Source: Pontiella desulfatans
GTDB lineage: Bacteria > Verrucomicrobiota > Kiritimatiellia > Kiritimatiellales > Pontiellaceae
NCBI RefSeq assembly: GCF_900890425.1
Contig: NZ_CAAHFG010000001.1
Location: 2,418,001 to 2,482,000, forward strand
Direction of reading: 5' to 3'
Length of the DNA stretch: 64,000 nt
Both the position numbers and the translations under genes were made by a program. How positions within the stretch are numbered: position 1 is the first letter of the stretch; every line of letters begins with the position of its first letter. The notes beneath the pieces are model-generated. The model did not search any database. It had not been told where the DNA came from and saw only the letters and a program-made list of their open reading frames with translations. Positions 25,567 to 35,062 of the stretch are shown here, piece by piece.

Positions 25567-27825
25567 TTAGTTACTCAGCTTGTAGAAGAACTGGGTTTCG
25601 TCTCCGATGGAAATGGTAACCGGCGAAGGTGCGTTTGTTGCCACGCCCCAATTCGGGTACACTAGGTCGGCATTGGTCAGCACGTTGTAGGAGCCGCCAG
25701 TATCCCAAGACATGATGAGTGATCCGCCGGAAACGGAAGCGCTAATCACCGGAGGCTCCGTTGATCCAGCCGAAAATGCGGTCAGTGTCATTGCACCTAC
25801 GGTAATATGAGCAGCGGCACCAACACCGGTTGCTGAAATTACCAGATTGCCGCTGCCGTCCGTACCCAGACCGGTCAGATTTACATAACCAGCCCCGGCA
25901 GCACCGGTATTGGCGGTTTGGGCTGATTGTCCATCGGCACTCCAAAGAACATCGAAGTTTGCGTTGTCACGATCAAAGCCGGCGGAAAGGTCGTACACCA
26001 GCGAGTCATCCAAACCGGTGAAGGTGAAATACATAAAATCAACACCCGCCGTTAAAATCCTGCCGGAAGCATCGTTACAAATAAGGGCGTCAGCGAACAC
26101 CGACGCATTGGTGATCAGTGCTCCGTCACCATCCGTACCGAGTTCCCCTACGCCGCCTAAGCCATAATCCCAGGCAATTTGACCGGCATTCTGCAAGATG
26201 AATTCAACGCCTGACACGGGAGCATTCTCGATATCGACAAGTGAACTGTTCGTGATGGCGGCATCGGCAGCAACTCCAGGGGTCGTGTTGTTGCCACCAT
26301 ACGGACCCATTTGGTTAAAGACCGTTGCTCCTGCCGGAGTGGTTGATCCAAAGTCGATGCCAATAGTCCACTCCTTAGTCATCTCGGCGGCTTTATTAAA
26401 GATGACATCCACGGCCAGATCTGCGGTATTCGTTATGCCGGATCCGGTTTCGGTCCAAGAGATGACCACCGTAGCATCTGCAGTATCCCCATGAGCAGCC
26501 AGCGAACCGTCATTCGTATACGTCACGACGACCTCTTGAGTTGTTGTGCCCGAACTCAGAGTAAAGCTGTCCGGAGCAACGCTGAAACCATTCGTTGCCA
26601 CTATGGAAACAATTTCCACATCCGCAGAGATCGTACCTTCGATATAGGTTGCAATAACCGAACCGTTAGTGCTCGTGGCCGGATCTTCCAACGTCAGCGA
26701 GAGCGAAGTCGGAGCCACTGAAACACTACTGGGCTCATTAATGTAGGTTGCGTTTAACGCCGCTTCCGAAGTGTTGGTTACGCCTGAACCCGCTTCAGTC
26801 CAGGTGACCACCAGCGTGGAATTCGTGGACTCGCCGTTGGCAAGGCCGATGGACGTGTTGTCGAAGGTGACCGTGATGGCTTTATTCGTATTAGCCGTAC
26901 CCAGCAGCGTGCCGCTGACATTGGATGCACTGAATCCGGCATCCGCCACCGCTGAAATAAGTTCAACATTGCTCGCGGACAGGCCCTCAAGATACACGGC
27001 ATTAATGATGTTGTTGGTCGTCATTTCGGGGGCAACCACGTCAAACGAGAGGGAATCCTGATCCAGCTTGATTGCACCGCCAGGGAACGTGACCGCGGTG
27101 GTTTCATCAAAGGTCATCCCGGCAAGCGACGACCCCTGGGTCGCCAAACGCTGCTGGCCTTCAACGGAGAAGGTACCGCCCGATCCATCGGTGGTAATAT
27201 CGAAAAAGACCATGCCGACGCCATCACTGCCCGCGGGGAAGTCCTCCAGGTTGGTGACGGCCACCGCGGTTCCGCCACCGACCGACAGGCGTAGCCCGAT
27301 CGGCGACCAGCGACCATCCGTGGAGCCTTCATTCCCGGTCATCAGGCCAAGGCGGAACGTGCCCGGGGCGCCGCTGTCGATTGAAAAGGTTACGATCTCG
27401 GTCCAGTTGCTCGCACCGCTCCCAAGAGCAACGGCCATACCAGAGTTCCAATCCACCGTATCGGTGTTCGGCGGCGCGGTCGGGTCATCGGTTGGGGTAT
27501 AGTCGTATACGGCAGTCGAGGTAAAGTTGCTGCCGGCGTCAACACTGGTCACCCAGTCCGGTAGATCCGCAGTATGTACGGAGAAAGGCTGGTTGTTGAT
27601 CAGCTCGGAGCTGCCATTCCCGAAAAAGAAATAGCCGTGCGAGCCGTAGACATTATCCAAGTTGAGGTCGAAACTTTTTGGTTCTCCGGTTGAGCGGAAA
27701 CCTCGCGCTGCGGCATACTCTTCATCGAAGTTGTCGCCATCGCCCACCAGCCCGATCGTCGGTGCCGCGTGTGCTCCCGACGCAATGGCGATACTGCATA
27801 CTAGTGCCCATCCTGTTTTTTTCAT
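25567..27825 (-). CDS. Large secreted adhesin-like protein (modules A and B)
   Basis: 752 residues from the ATG at 27825, preceded by GGAGA and starting a clear signal peptide (MKKTGWALVCSIAIASGAHA). Order: module A (about 20-240, ending RLATQGSSLAGMTFD), two Ig-like repeats each with a GESTNSTLVV or GDTADATVVI strand and GSG(V/I)TNT, module B (about 480-680, opening WTIGIDFGSTTPAG), and a C-terminal domain with SYNVLTNADLVYPNWGV ending FFYKLSN. No catalytic motif was seen. Its first two thirds are nearly repeated in the protein at 35981-38257. The operator-like palindrome lies 104 bp upstream, and the PEP-CTERM gene follows after the double hairpin. A scaffold or glycan-binding role is inferred. 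Confidence 0.85.
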   Translation of the reverse strand: MKKTGWALVCSIAIASGAHAAPTIGLVGDGDNFDEEYAAARGFRSTGEPKSFDLNLDNVYGSHGYFFFGNGSSELINNQPFSVHTADLPDWVTSVDAGSNFTSTAVYDYTPTDDPTAPPNTDTVDWNSGMAVALGSGASNWTEIVTFSIDSGAPGTFRLGLMTGNEGSTDGRWSPIGLRLSVGGGTAVAVTNLEDFPAGSDGVGMVFFDITTDGSGGTFSVEGQQRLATQGSSLAGMTFDETTAVTFPGGAIKLDQDSLSFDVVAPEMTTNNIINAVYLEGLSASNVELISAVADAGFSASNVSGTLLGTANTNKAITVTFDNTSIGLANGESTNSTLVVTWTEAGSGVTNTSEAALNATYINEPSSVSVAPTSLSLTLEDPATSTNGSVIATYIEGTISADVEIVSIVATNGFSVAPDSFTLSSGTTTQEVVVTYTNDGSLAAHGDTADATVVISWTETGSGITNTADLAVDVIFNKAAEMTKEWTIGIDFGSTTPAGATVFNQMGPYGGNNTTPGVAADAAITNSSLVDIENAPVSGVEFILQNAGQIAWDYGLGGVGELGTDGDGALITNASVFADALICNDASGRILTAGVDFMYFTFTGLDDSLVYDLSAGFDRDNANFDVLWSADGQSAQTANTGAAGAGYVNLTGLGTDGSGNLVISATGVGAAAHITVGAMTLTAFSAGSTEPPVISASVSGGSLIMSWDTGGSYNVLTNADLVYPNWGVATNAPSPVTISIGDETQFFYKLSN

Positions 27826-27928
27826 TTCATCTCTCCATTTTTGGTTTTCATACACTGCCGTACTGGCAAACGTTCAACATCCTTTGAACCAGTAGCTAAT
27901 AAAATCCCACTGACCGCGATTTTTGCCA

Positions 27929-27946
27929 ATCGCCTGAAAAGGGTAT
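27929..27946. promoter_or_regulatory. Operator-like palindrome, copy 2
   Basis: ATCGCCTGAAAAGGGTAT, 104 bp upstream of the start at 27825. The neighbouring TTTTTGCC is shared with the copy at 38359, so the similarity extends beyond the palindrome. Confidence 0.75.
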
Positions 27947-27986
27947 TTTGGAGCACTTTTTTGCATCACTGGCGTAGCATGGTGAT

Positions 27987-28024
27987 CTGCGCCGTGTATT
28001 CCCGACGTGCGGGAAACGGCGCAG
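27987..28024 (-). terminator. Possible terminator hairpin after the double GH117 gene
   Basis: CTGCGCCGT and ACGGCGCAG pair around an inner TTCCC/GGGAA hairpin, 25 bp after the stop at 28049. There is no T-run on the minus strand, so a classical Rho-independent terminator is doubtful. Confidence 0.4.
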
Positions 28025-28048
28025 AGCACCCTTCTACATAGTGCCTAA

Positions 28049-31000
28049 TTAACGGACGGCTTTAATGCGGAACATGGCAGCATTGGTTTCCGCAGAGACG
28101 GTTCCGTTCCAGGCATTGGAAATGGCGGTCGGCGGCAGGTTGGTGGCCACGACCGTCCAGACCGTGTTGCTGGTCAGCGCGGAACAGGTTTCGATATACT
28201 GCGTGGCCTGCACGCCGCCGATCCATGAAAGATCCAACGAGGAGCCATCCAAGACCAACGACTCGACCCGCAGCACGGAGTTGGAATCCTGCGGAAGCGT
28301 GTCGGCGGCGTACTCATCGATGTTGGCAAAGGCATCCCCGTCGGGATTGGCATCATCGCCCCAGACCGTGGATTCGAGGTTGGTTTGCGCGAGCACGTCG
28401 GCACCGAACTGGTCCAATCGCCAACCCCGAAGTCCATCGGCATCGAGTACATCAACCTCGAAATAGCCATCGATGGTTGATGCTCCAGACGCTCGAATGA
28501 ACAGTCCAACCAGATTGGTCACCGATGAATCGAAAACGGTGTTGGCCGCAAGCTCCGCACTTCCCACCAGGAAGTCGTTGGTGTTGATGATCGGCAGGAG
28601 TTCAAACGCATAGCCGGAACCACTGGCAACATCCAGGTCTCCGATCCAATCGCCCAGACGGTTGCCTTCCGCAATCGAGCCGGGATCCAGCAGAATGCGT
28701 GTTGAAGGAGTTGTGTTGTATTCGACGGCAAAGCGCGCCAGTGATGAGACGCCATACATGCCCCACGCCGGCATTTCACCGGTTCCAGGCTCAGTCAGTT
28801 CGGTGCGGTACATGCCGGGAGCAGAAGGATCGGATGTGGAGACATCGGCATAGAACCGGAAGTCCATTCCATCGGCGGCATACTGGATGGTGTGCGTGAG
28901 CTCGGCCGGACCCACGCTGCCGATCATGGAATAGATCCCTTCGTATCGGTCCATCCAGATCTGCACTTCGTGACCACCGAGCTGTACCGGATCGCCGCCG
29001 TTCTGCCGCACAAACGGCCCGAGCGGATCGTCGGCAATCACCACACCCATTTTGGTTTCCGTCGGCCCGAGTCCCCATCCACGCCCTTTGTGATAGAGCC
29101 AAATCTCGCCATCCTTCACGGCCAGGCAGGAATCATCCACGCGGAAGCTGTCGAACTTGCTAGTGTCCAGGGATGGCACAAGAATAGGGCTTCCCCCATA
29201 TTTGGTCCAAGGCCCGTACGGGCTGCCCGACGAAGCCACGCCAATACGGAACTTTTGATCCTCTACATAACCGCTCGTCGACCAATATGCGTCGTTCACG
29301 CCGGTGTAATAGAGATAGTAGGTGCCCTCGTGCAGCAGAATGTTGGGCGTGAACGCGCTGCCGCCATCCCAACTGTTCGTGGTGCGCGAAATCGCCGTCG
29401 CCTGCTCGACCCAATCGAGTCCCGCATTGGTGGAGGTGGCGTGCCCAATGGTTGCAGGGCCATTGGCGGCGCCTTCGGGCTTGCTGTACCAAACGTGCCA
29501 GGTGTCGCCCACCTTGATGATGTCGCTAGGATCGCGGCGATAGACACCGGCCTCGGGCCCGACCCCGCTGACGGCGTCAAAGCTGAAGGTGACCTCGGGA
29601 ACTGGAAAATCGATCTCATAACGCCCGATCTTACGGGTTCCATAGACGCCCCAGTCGGGGCGGCAACCCAGCGAGGGATCGGTCAGTTCCCAGCGGAACA
29701 GTCCCGGAGCGCCCGGCTCCGAGGAGGAAATGTCGGCATACTTGGTGAAGTTGAGGCCGTCGGGTGCATATTGAATCGTATAGGTCAGCACCGCCGGACC
29801 GACGCCATTGACCATCGAATAGATGCCTTCGTCTTCATCCGCCCAGATCTGCACTTCATGCCCGCCGAGCTGCACCGGGTCGCCACCGTTCTGCCGCACA
29901 AACGGCCCGACACCATTGGTTGCAACGGCAACGCCCATCTTTGTTGCCGTAGATCCAAGCCCCCAAGGCCGCCCTTTGTAATAGAGCCACACATTTCCTT
30001 CGCGAACCGCCATGCAGGTGTCGTCCACCCGGAAGCTGTCAAACTTCGCCGTATCCGCCGACGGGATCAAAATCGGGTTTCCGGCATATTTCGTCCACGG
30101 GCCGTAGGGACTGCCCGACGTCGATACGCCGATGCGGGTCTTGCCCTCTTCGTTGTAGCCCTGGTTGAAACCGGGGCCGACCGCCGTGTAGTAGAGATAG
30201 TAGGTGCCATCGTGGAACAGAATGTTGGGGGTGAAGGTGCTGGTCACATCCCAGTCGTTCGTATTGGCGCCGCGCGGAACGGCTTCCGCCTGCTCGACCC
30301 AGCTGTTTCCCCGGTTGGTGGAAGTTGCATGCCAAACCGACGCGTCGTAGCCGGAAGTTACGCCCGGAGCCGCCTTGCTGTACCAGACATGCCAGGTGTC
30401 GCCCACCTTGATCACATCGCTGGGATCCCGGCGGGTCAGCGCAGCGGGATCGGTATAGTTCGTAAGCGGGGAATCGGTAAAGGTGAAGCTGACCAGCTCA
30501 TCCAATGTGGTCGTCGTGGTAATGGTTTTGGATTCCGTCCGCACAATGCCATTGCTCGCCGCCACCAAGGTGAACGTATCGCCGGAGGTATAGGTAATAT
30601 CGACCGTGCCCTTCAGTCCGGAGACCCCGCCGACCGGTTGATCCGCGGCATCGAGAATCGTCACCGTCGTCGCATTCGAGACCGACCACGCCGCTTTCCC
30701 CAGCCCCTCCGTCTCCGTGTGGGCAACGACAAAATATTCGATCTCTGGAATGGTTGGCAAAACCCCGCCCGGAGGAACATCAAAGGTTATACCGGTTAAG
30801 CCCACCCCCTGGGTCGCAAGCCGCTGCGCTCCTTCGATGCTGAATGTCGCGCTGGTTTCGCCGTTTAGATCGATATCAAAGAAAACCCAGTTGGGAGCAC
30901 CGTACGTCGTATTGTTCTCCAGCCCGGCAACCGAGTTGGTCACTCCGCCGGAACTGATGCGTAAAGCCGTCGGATCCCAGCGCCCGTTCGACTGACCTTG

Positions 31001-31519
31001 CGTTCCGCTAATCACGCCAATACGGAATTGCTGCGGTGCTGCGGCATCAACCGTAAACGTGAAAACCTCGCTCCAGGTACCTACGCCAGCATTGCCAGCC
31101 ACCGCAGAACCCACCGTTCCCCAGTCCACCACTGAAGCGCTGATGACGGCCGTCGGATCATCCATCGGCCCCTGGCCATAGCCCTGGGCAACACTGCTGA
31201 TATCAGCTCCCTGAGAGAAGGTCGCCCAGCCCGCACCCACCTGGGTATGGTATCCCGCAAAGGGTCGATTGTTAATTTCGGCACCACCGTCGCCGAACAT
31301 CATCAGACCTTCCGTACCATATGCATGGTCTCCATCAATATCGAAGCTCTTCACCACCCCCGTCGAGCGGTAAGCGGTTGCTTCGTTGTCCGCCGCTCCC
31401 GTTCCAAGGATGTCATAGCCGGTTCCGTCCCCGACCGGCGTTATCTCGACTGCGGCATTCGCTGTTAGAGCCATAAGTCCGGCCCCTATAATTGCACATG
31501 TTGTTCGATCAATTTTCAT
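28049..31519 (-). CDS. Modular secreted protein with two tandem GH117-like propellers
   Basis: 1156 residues from the ATG at 31519, which has GGAG seven bases upstream; an ATG two codons earlier is too close to it. After a signal peptide ending ALTANAA come module A (about 20-245), a short Ig-like linker, GH117-like domain 1 (about 355-650, with RRDPSDVIKVGDTWHVWYS, FTPNILFHDGTYYLYY and GGHEVQIWADEDEGIYSM), GH117-like domain 2 (about 655-930, the same landmarks), a beta-linker and an FYRL-type C-terminal domain (about 1086-1156, ending FRIKAVR). The two propellers are clearly a tandem duplication. Unlike typical GH117 enzymes they have GGHEVQIW in place of HEVLVWP. Each may retain activity on anhydro-sugar ends, or one may be a binding domain. 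Confidence 0.88.
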   Translation of the reverse strand: MKIDRTTCAIIGAGLMALTANAAVEITPVGDGTGYDILGTGAADNEATAYRSTGVVKSFDIDGDHAYGTEGLMMFGDGGAEINNRPFAGYHTQVGAGWATFSQGADISSVAQGYGQGPMDDPTAVISASVVDWGTVGSAVAGNAGVGTWSEVFTFTVDAAAPQQFRIGVISGTQGQSNGRWDPTALRISSGGVTNSVAGLENNTTYGAPNWVFFDIDLNGETSATFSIEGAQRLATQGVGLTGITFDVPPGGVLPTIPEIEYFVVAHTETEGLGKAAWSVSNATTVTILDAADQPVGGVSGLKGTVDITYTSGDTFTLVAASNGIVRTESKTITTTTTLDELVSFTFTDSPLTNYTDPAALTRRDPSDVIKVGDTWHVWYSKAAPGVTSGYDASVWHATSTNRGNSWVEQAEAVPRGANTNDWDVTSTFTPNILFHDGTYYLYYTAVGPGFNQGYNEEGKTRIGVSTSGSPYGPWTKYAGNPILIPSADTAKFDSFRVDDTCMAVREGNVWLYYKGRPWGLGSTATKMGVAVATNGVGPFVRQNGGDPVQLGGHEVQIWADEDEGIYSMVNGVGPAVLTYTIQYAPDGLNFTKYADISSSEPGAPGLFRWELTDPSLGCRPDWGVYGTRKIGRYEIDFPVPEVTFSFDAVSGVGPEAGVYRRDPSDIIKVGDTWHVWYSKPEGAANGPATIGHATSTNAGLDWVEQATAISRTTNSWDGGSAFTPNILLHEGTYYLYYTGVNDAYWSTSGYVEDQKFRIGVASSGSPYGPWTKYGGSPILVPSLDTSKFDSFRVDDSCLAVKDGEIWLYHKGRGWGLGPTETKMGVVIADDPLGPFVRQNGGDPVQLGGHEVQIWMDRYEGIYSMIGSVGPAELTHTIQYAADGMDFRFYADVSTSDPSAPGMYRTELTEPGTGEMPAWGMYGVSSLARFAVEYNTTPSTRILLDPGSIAEGNRLGDWIGDLDVASGSGYAFELLPIINTNDFLVGSAELAANTVFDSSVTNLVGLFIRASGASTIDGYFEVDVLDADGLRGWRLDQFGADVLAQTNLESTVWGDDANPDGDAFANIDEYAADTLPQDSNSVLRVESLVLDGSSLDLSWIGGVQATQYIETCSALTSNTVWTVVATNLPPTAISNAWNGTVSAETNAAMFRIKAVR

Positions 31520-31600
31520 TTTCATTCTCCACTTTCCTTATATTCCAATCTTTCCACTTCCAAGTGGCAACAGATGTTTTCATCACCCAGCTTCGCTGGA

Positions 31601-31651
31601 GGGCACAGAGCAACGGAGTCCAACAACCCTCTGTGCCTCAGTGCTCTGTGG
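31601..31651. repeat. Dispersed CACAGAG inverted repeat
   Basis: GGGCACAGAG on one side and CTCTGTGCCTCAGTGCTCTGTGG on the other form a hairpin between two minus-strand genes. It is the same general class of GAG-rich intergenic palindrome as the elements at 12779 and 41519, with different sequence. Confidence 0.6.
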
Positions 31652-31677
31652 TAAAAATCCTCTGCGGAGCCGGTTGG

Positions 31678-34600
31678 TTAATATTTAATGTTTAGTCGGT
31701 AAAAATAGTGTCCGTTCGTATTGGCCTGCCCGGAAAAGCGGTTCGTCGGCGGGGTGGCAACGATTTCCTCGTTGCTGACGGCTACCCATTCGCCGTTCGT
31801 CAGGGACGCGCATCCCTCAAGTATATAGGTGAGTCCGACACGGCTCTCCCACTCCACGTTGAATGTATTGTTCGAAAAAGCCGGATCAAACACAATCTCC
31901 AGATCGTCGGGCGGAAGGACATCGAAGGTGATGCCGGCAATCGCAACGCCCTGATCCGCCAGCCGCTGCTGGGCTTCGATGGCAAAGGTGTCGGCGGTCG
32001 TGCCGTCGGTGGCCACATCGAAAAAGACCATGCCGGCGGTATTGGTGAGGTTTTCAAGATTCGTTGCTTCGGCCGCAACGGCAGCCCCGCCGGCCACCGA
32101 CACGCGGATCCCCGTCGGATCCCAACGGCCGTCGCCGTTTGCTTCGTGTCCCGACATAATGCCCAGCCGGAATCCGGGCGTGGACTGGCCGACCGAGAAC
32201 TTCAGCACCTCAGACCAGGTTCCCGCCCCGCTGTTTTCGGCGGCAACATGTCCCGTGTTGGGCATGTCGGCAACATCGTTGCCCGGAGCCAGCGTGGGAT
32301 CGTCGATTTTGGGATAGGTTGCGAATACCGCTACAGGCGCGCTGCCCAGCGTTGCTCCTTCGGAATAGTTCGTTACCCATGCCGGGAGGCCATCCAGGTT
32401 GACGCTGAAGGCCTGGGCCTCGCCCGTCGTGCTTCCGTCGCCGAAAAACAGAGTTCCCGACGTGCCGTACACGTGATCGCCCAGATCGAAACTTTTGAAG
32501 ATATTCGTGGATCGGAAGCCCTGCGCGGCGGCGCCGGTTTCATTGTAGCCCATGCCATCGCCGACCACATCGACCGTGCTGGAGACCCGCGTCAGGGGAT
32601 AGGCCGTCTCCACGGAGCCTGCGGGACGGCTGTTCGCGGCGATGTCCGCCACGCAACCGCTCATGTATCCTTCGAGCTGCGTCACGATATCGGGATAGGC
32701 TGACGCCACGTCCGTGCTCTCTCCAATGTCCGCCTCTAAATCGTACAGCTTGCCCAGACGCAGCTTCCACTTCCCGGAGCGCACCGCCTGCAGCGTGTTT
32801 ACATCATAATAGAAAAAGGCTTCGTGCGGACTCTCCGCGCCTTCCGTCAAAACCGGCCAGATATCCCGTCCGTCAATCACGCGATCATGCGGCACGTCGG
32901 CTCCGGCAAGACCGGCAAACGTGGGAAGCAGATCCATCGTTGACATCACTTCATCGATCTCCGTATCGGCCGGTATCGCGCCCGGCCAGCGGACGACGGT
33001 CGGCATGCGCATGCCGCCTTCCCAGGTATCACCCTTGTTCCCTCTCAATGGCGTTGCCAATCCAAGCGCCGCCTTGGAGGGGCCGTTGTCCGAGGTGAAG
33101 ATGACCAACGTATTGGCGTCGATCCCCTGCTCCACCAAAGTGTCGAGGATTTGCCCGACCGACCAGTCCACCTCGTTGATCGCGCGATAGTAGAGATCAT
33201 CGCGAATTTCATAGTAGATCGTGTCGTTCTCTTCCTCCGCGGCCAGTGCGTCCAGAATAGACGGCGAGACCCCGTCCAGGAATGGCGGGGAGATGCTGAT
33301 GGGCCGGTGCGGCGCCGGATGCGGGACATACAGGAAAAACGGCTCCTCCCTATGCCGTTCGATAAAGTCGATCGCATGCTCGGTCACCCGCTGCGTCAAA
33401 TAATCCGCATCGGGTTCCAGCTCGATCACCTCGCCACCGTCCAACAGCGGTAGCGGGGAAAATTCATCGCCCCGGTTGGGATGGTAGGGATGAATGTCGT
33501 GGCTGTAGGGAATGCCGAAATATTCCTCAAAGCCCTGCCGGGTTGGCAAAAACTCCGGCTGGTCGCCCAGATGCCACTTGCCGACCATGCCGGTGGCATA
33601 GCCCGCCGATTTCAGCACCTCGGCAATCGTCACTTCGTCCGGGTTCAACCCGCGGGTATCCGCAGTCAGGAACACCCCGTCGGCCATGCCGATGCGCTCG
33701 GGATAACACCCCGTCATCAGCGCTGCGCGGGACGGCGTGCAAATGTTGCCCGCCACATAAAAACTGGTCAGCTTCGCCCCCTCCGCCGCCATTTGGTCGA
33801 TGCGCGGCGTGCTGACGTGCGTTCCGCCGAAACAGCCCAGATCCGCGTACCCCTGATCGTCCGTAAAAATGATGATAAAATTGGGCCGGTTGCTCGTGAC
33901 CCAAATCGACACCGTGGCCGGGGCGCTGTTGGTCTGCCCGTCGTTGACGGTGAATGTGAAGCTGTCCCTTCCCTGATATCCGTTCGCCGGTGAGTAAGTC
34001 CACACATTCGTTGCACCTGAAAGCGTACCGTGGGACGGTTGCATCTGCACGTTATACGTCAGGTTGCTGCCCTCCGGATCGGTGCCGGTCAGCGTAATGT
34101 CCACCGGGGTGTCGGGCAGCGTGCGCACGCTCTGCTCATCCGCGACCGGAGGGTCATCCACCTCCGAACCCGCAAACAGATCAAAGATCACGCCGCTGAT
34201 CGCGGTACCTTGGTCCGCCAACCGGTTTTGACCCTCCAGCGAAAAAGTGCCGCTGGTTTCGCCATTCAGATCCACATCGAAGAACACCCAGCCGGGGGTT
34301 GAGCCGGACGTGTTTTCCAGCCCGGTGATTTCGGCGGCAAGTCCGCCATCTACGGAAAGCCGAAGCCCCGTCGGATCCCATTTTCCGGTCGAATCGCCCT
34401 GGGTGCCCGACATGATGCCGATGCGGAACATTTCAGGTGTTGCGGCATCGATCGAGAAGGTCAACACTTCCGCCCAGTTTCCAACGCCGCCGCCCGTCGC
34501 CACGCCGATCCCGCATATCGTCCAGTCCGCCACATCGCTTCCACTCAGCGTCGGGTCGTCGTAGGGGCCATAATTGGTTTGCTCACTCACCGATCCAAAC

Positions 34601-34893
34601 TGCGCTCCCTGGGCAAAAGTTGCCCAGCCCGCGCCTGATTGCGTGTGGACGGAAAAAGCCTGGTTGTTGGCGGCCGTGGTTCCGGTTCCGAAGAAAAACA
34701 GCCCTTCGGATCCATATTCGTTGTTTCCGTCGGCATCGAAGCCTTTGGCCACGCTCGTTGAACGATAGGCCGTCACCCCGGTTTCGTCGTAGCCCGCGCC
34801 ATCGCCAACCACCGAAATGTCGATGGCCGCGTTCGCCGCAAAGGCCATAAGCCCCGCAATGAATGCTGCATTCTGGATTCGCTTTGATATCAT
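31678..34893 (-). CDS. Large modular S1 sulfatase flanked by two A modules
   Basis: 1071 residues from the ATG at 34893, which starts the signal peptide MISKRIQNAAFIAGLMAFAA. Order: module A (about 20-241), a cadherin-like Ig repeat (about 250-330, with SNLTYNVQMQPSHGTL and a GRDSFTFTVNDGQ stretch), the sulfatase (about 336-768; NFIIIFTDDQGYADLGCFGG, formylglycine motif CTPSR with Cys at about 385, GKWHLGDQP, FTSDNGPS), a second module A (about 768-993), and a C-terminal FYRL domain ending HYFYRLNIKY. The catalytic part is the closest relative of the compact sulfatase at 11387-12859. A module copy on both sides of an enzyme is unusual and suggests bivalent attachment. The substrate is unknown. 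Confidence 0.92.
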   Translation of the reverse strand: MISKRIQNAAFIAGLMAFAANAAIDISVVGDGAGYDETGVTAYRSTSVAKGFDADGNNEYGSEGLFFFGTGTTAANNQAFSVHTQSGAGWATFAQGAQFGSVSEQTNYGPYDDPTLSGSDVADWTICGIGVATGGGVGNWAEVLTFSIDAATPEMFRIGIMSGTQGDSTGKWDPTGLRLSVDGGLAAEITGLENTSGSTPGWVFFDVDLNGETSGTFSLEGQNRLADQGTAISGVIFDLFAGSEVDDPPVADEQSVRTLPDTPVDITLTGTDPEGSNLTYNVQMQPSHGTLSGATNVWTYSPANGYQGRDSFTFTVNDGQTNSAPATVSIWVTSNRPNFIIIFTDDQGYADLGCFGGTHVSTPRIDQMAAEGAKLTSFYVAGNICTPSRAALMTGCYPERIGMADGVFLTADTRGLNPDEVTIAEVLKSAGYATGMVGKWHLGDQPEFLPTRQGFEEYFGIPYSHDIHPYHPNRGDEFSPLPLLDGGEVIELEPDADYLTQRVTEHAIDFIERHREEPFFLYVPHPAPHRPISISPPFLDGVSPSILDALAAEEENDTIYYEIRDDLYYRAINEVDWSVGQILDTLVEQGIDANTLVIFTSDNGPSKAALGLATPLRGNKGDTWEGGMRMPTVVRWPGAIPADTEIDEVMSTMDLLPTFAGLAGADVPHDRVIDGRDIWPVLTEGAESPHEAFFYYDVNTLQAVRSGKWKLRLGKLYDLEADIGESTDVASAYPDIVTQLEGYMSGCVADIAANSRPAGSVETAYPLTRVSSTVDVVGDGMGYNETGAAAQGFRSTNIFKSFDLGDHVYGTSGTLFFGDGSTTGEAQAFSVNLDGLPAWVTNYSEGATLGSAPVAVFATYPKIDDPTLAPGNDVADMPNTGHVAAENSGAGTWSEVLKFSVGQSTPGFRLGIMSGHEANGDGRWDPTGIRVSVAGGAAVAAEATNLENLTNTAGMVFFDVATDGTTADTFAIEAQQRLADQGVAIAGITFDVLPPDDLEIVFDPAFSNNTFNVEWESRVGLTYILEGCASLTNGEWVAVSNEEIVATPPTNRFSGQANTNGHYFYRLNIKY

Positions 34894-34924
34894 TACATCG
34901 TCTCGAACACACAATCACCAAACC

Positions 34925-34988
34925 GTAGCGCGGATATCCGATCCGCGTTTCCTGAGCAACGGGAACTCGCATCAGATATGCGAGCTAC
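34925..34988. repeat. Composite inverted repeat with two inner hairpins
   Basis: The outer ends GTAGC and GCTAC are inverted. Inside are CGCGGATATCCGATCCGCG and CTCGCATCAGATATGCGAG, each able to form a hairpin. It lies between the terminator of the second PEP-CTERM cassette and the modular sulfatase gene. It looks like a REPIN/MITE-type element. Confidence 0.65.
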
Positions 34989-35011
34989 TTGCCCCTCCAG
35001 TTTTGCTGGTG

Positions 35012-35044
35012 AAAAAAAAGCCGCCCGTCCCCGAGCGGCTTTTC
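35012..35044 (-). terminator. Rho-independent terminator of the second PEP-CTERM cassette
   Basis: On the minus strand AAAAGCCGCTC pairs with GGGCGGCTTTT, followed by a run of T, about 19 bp after the stop at 35063. Confidence 0.88.
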
Positions 35045-35062
35045 CATTCGCAAATCATATGT

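Noticed and set aside
28892-30799. A 635-codon plus-strand open frame
   Set aside because: Antisense to the two GH117-like domains, whose repeated motifs prove the minus strand is coding.
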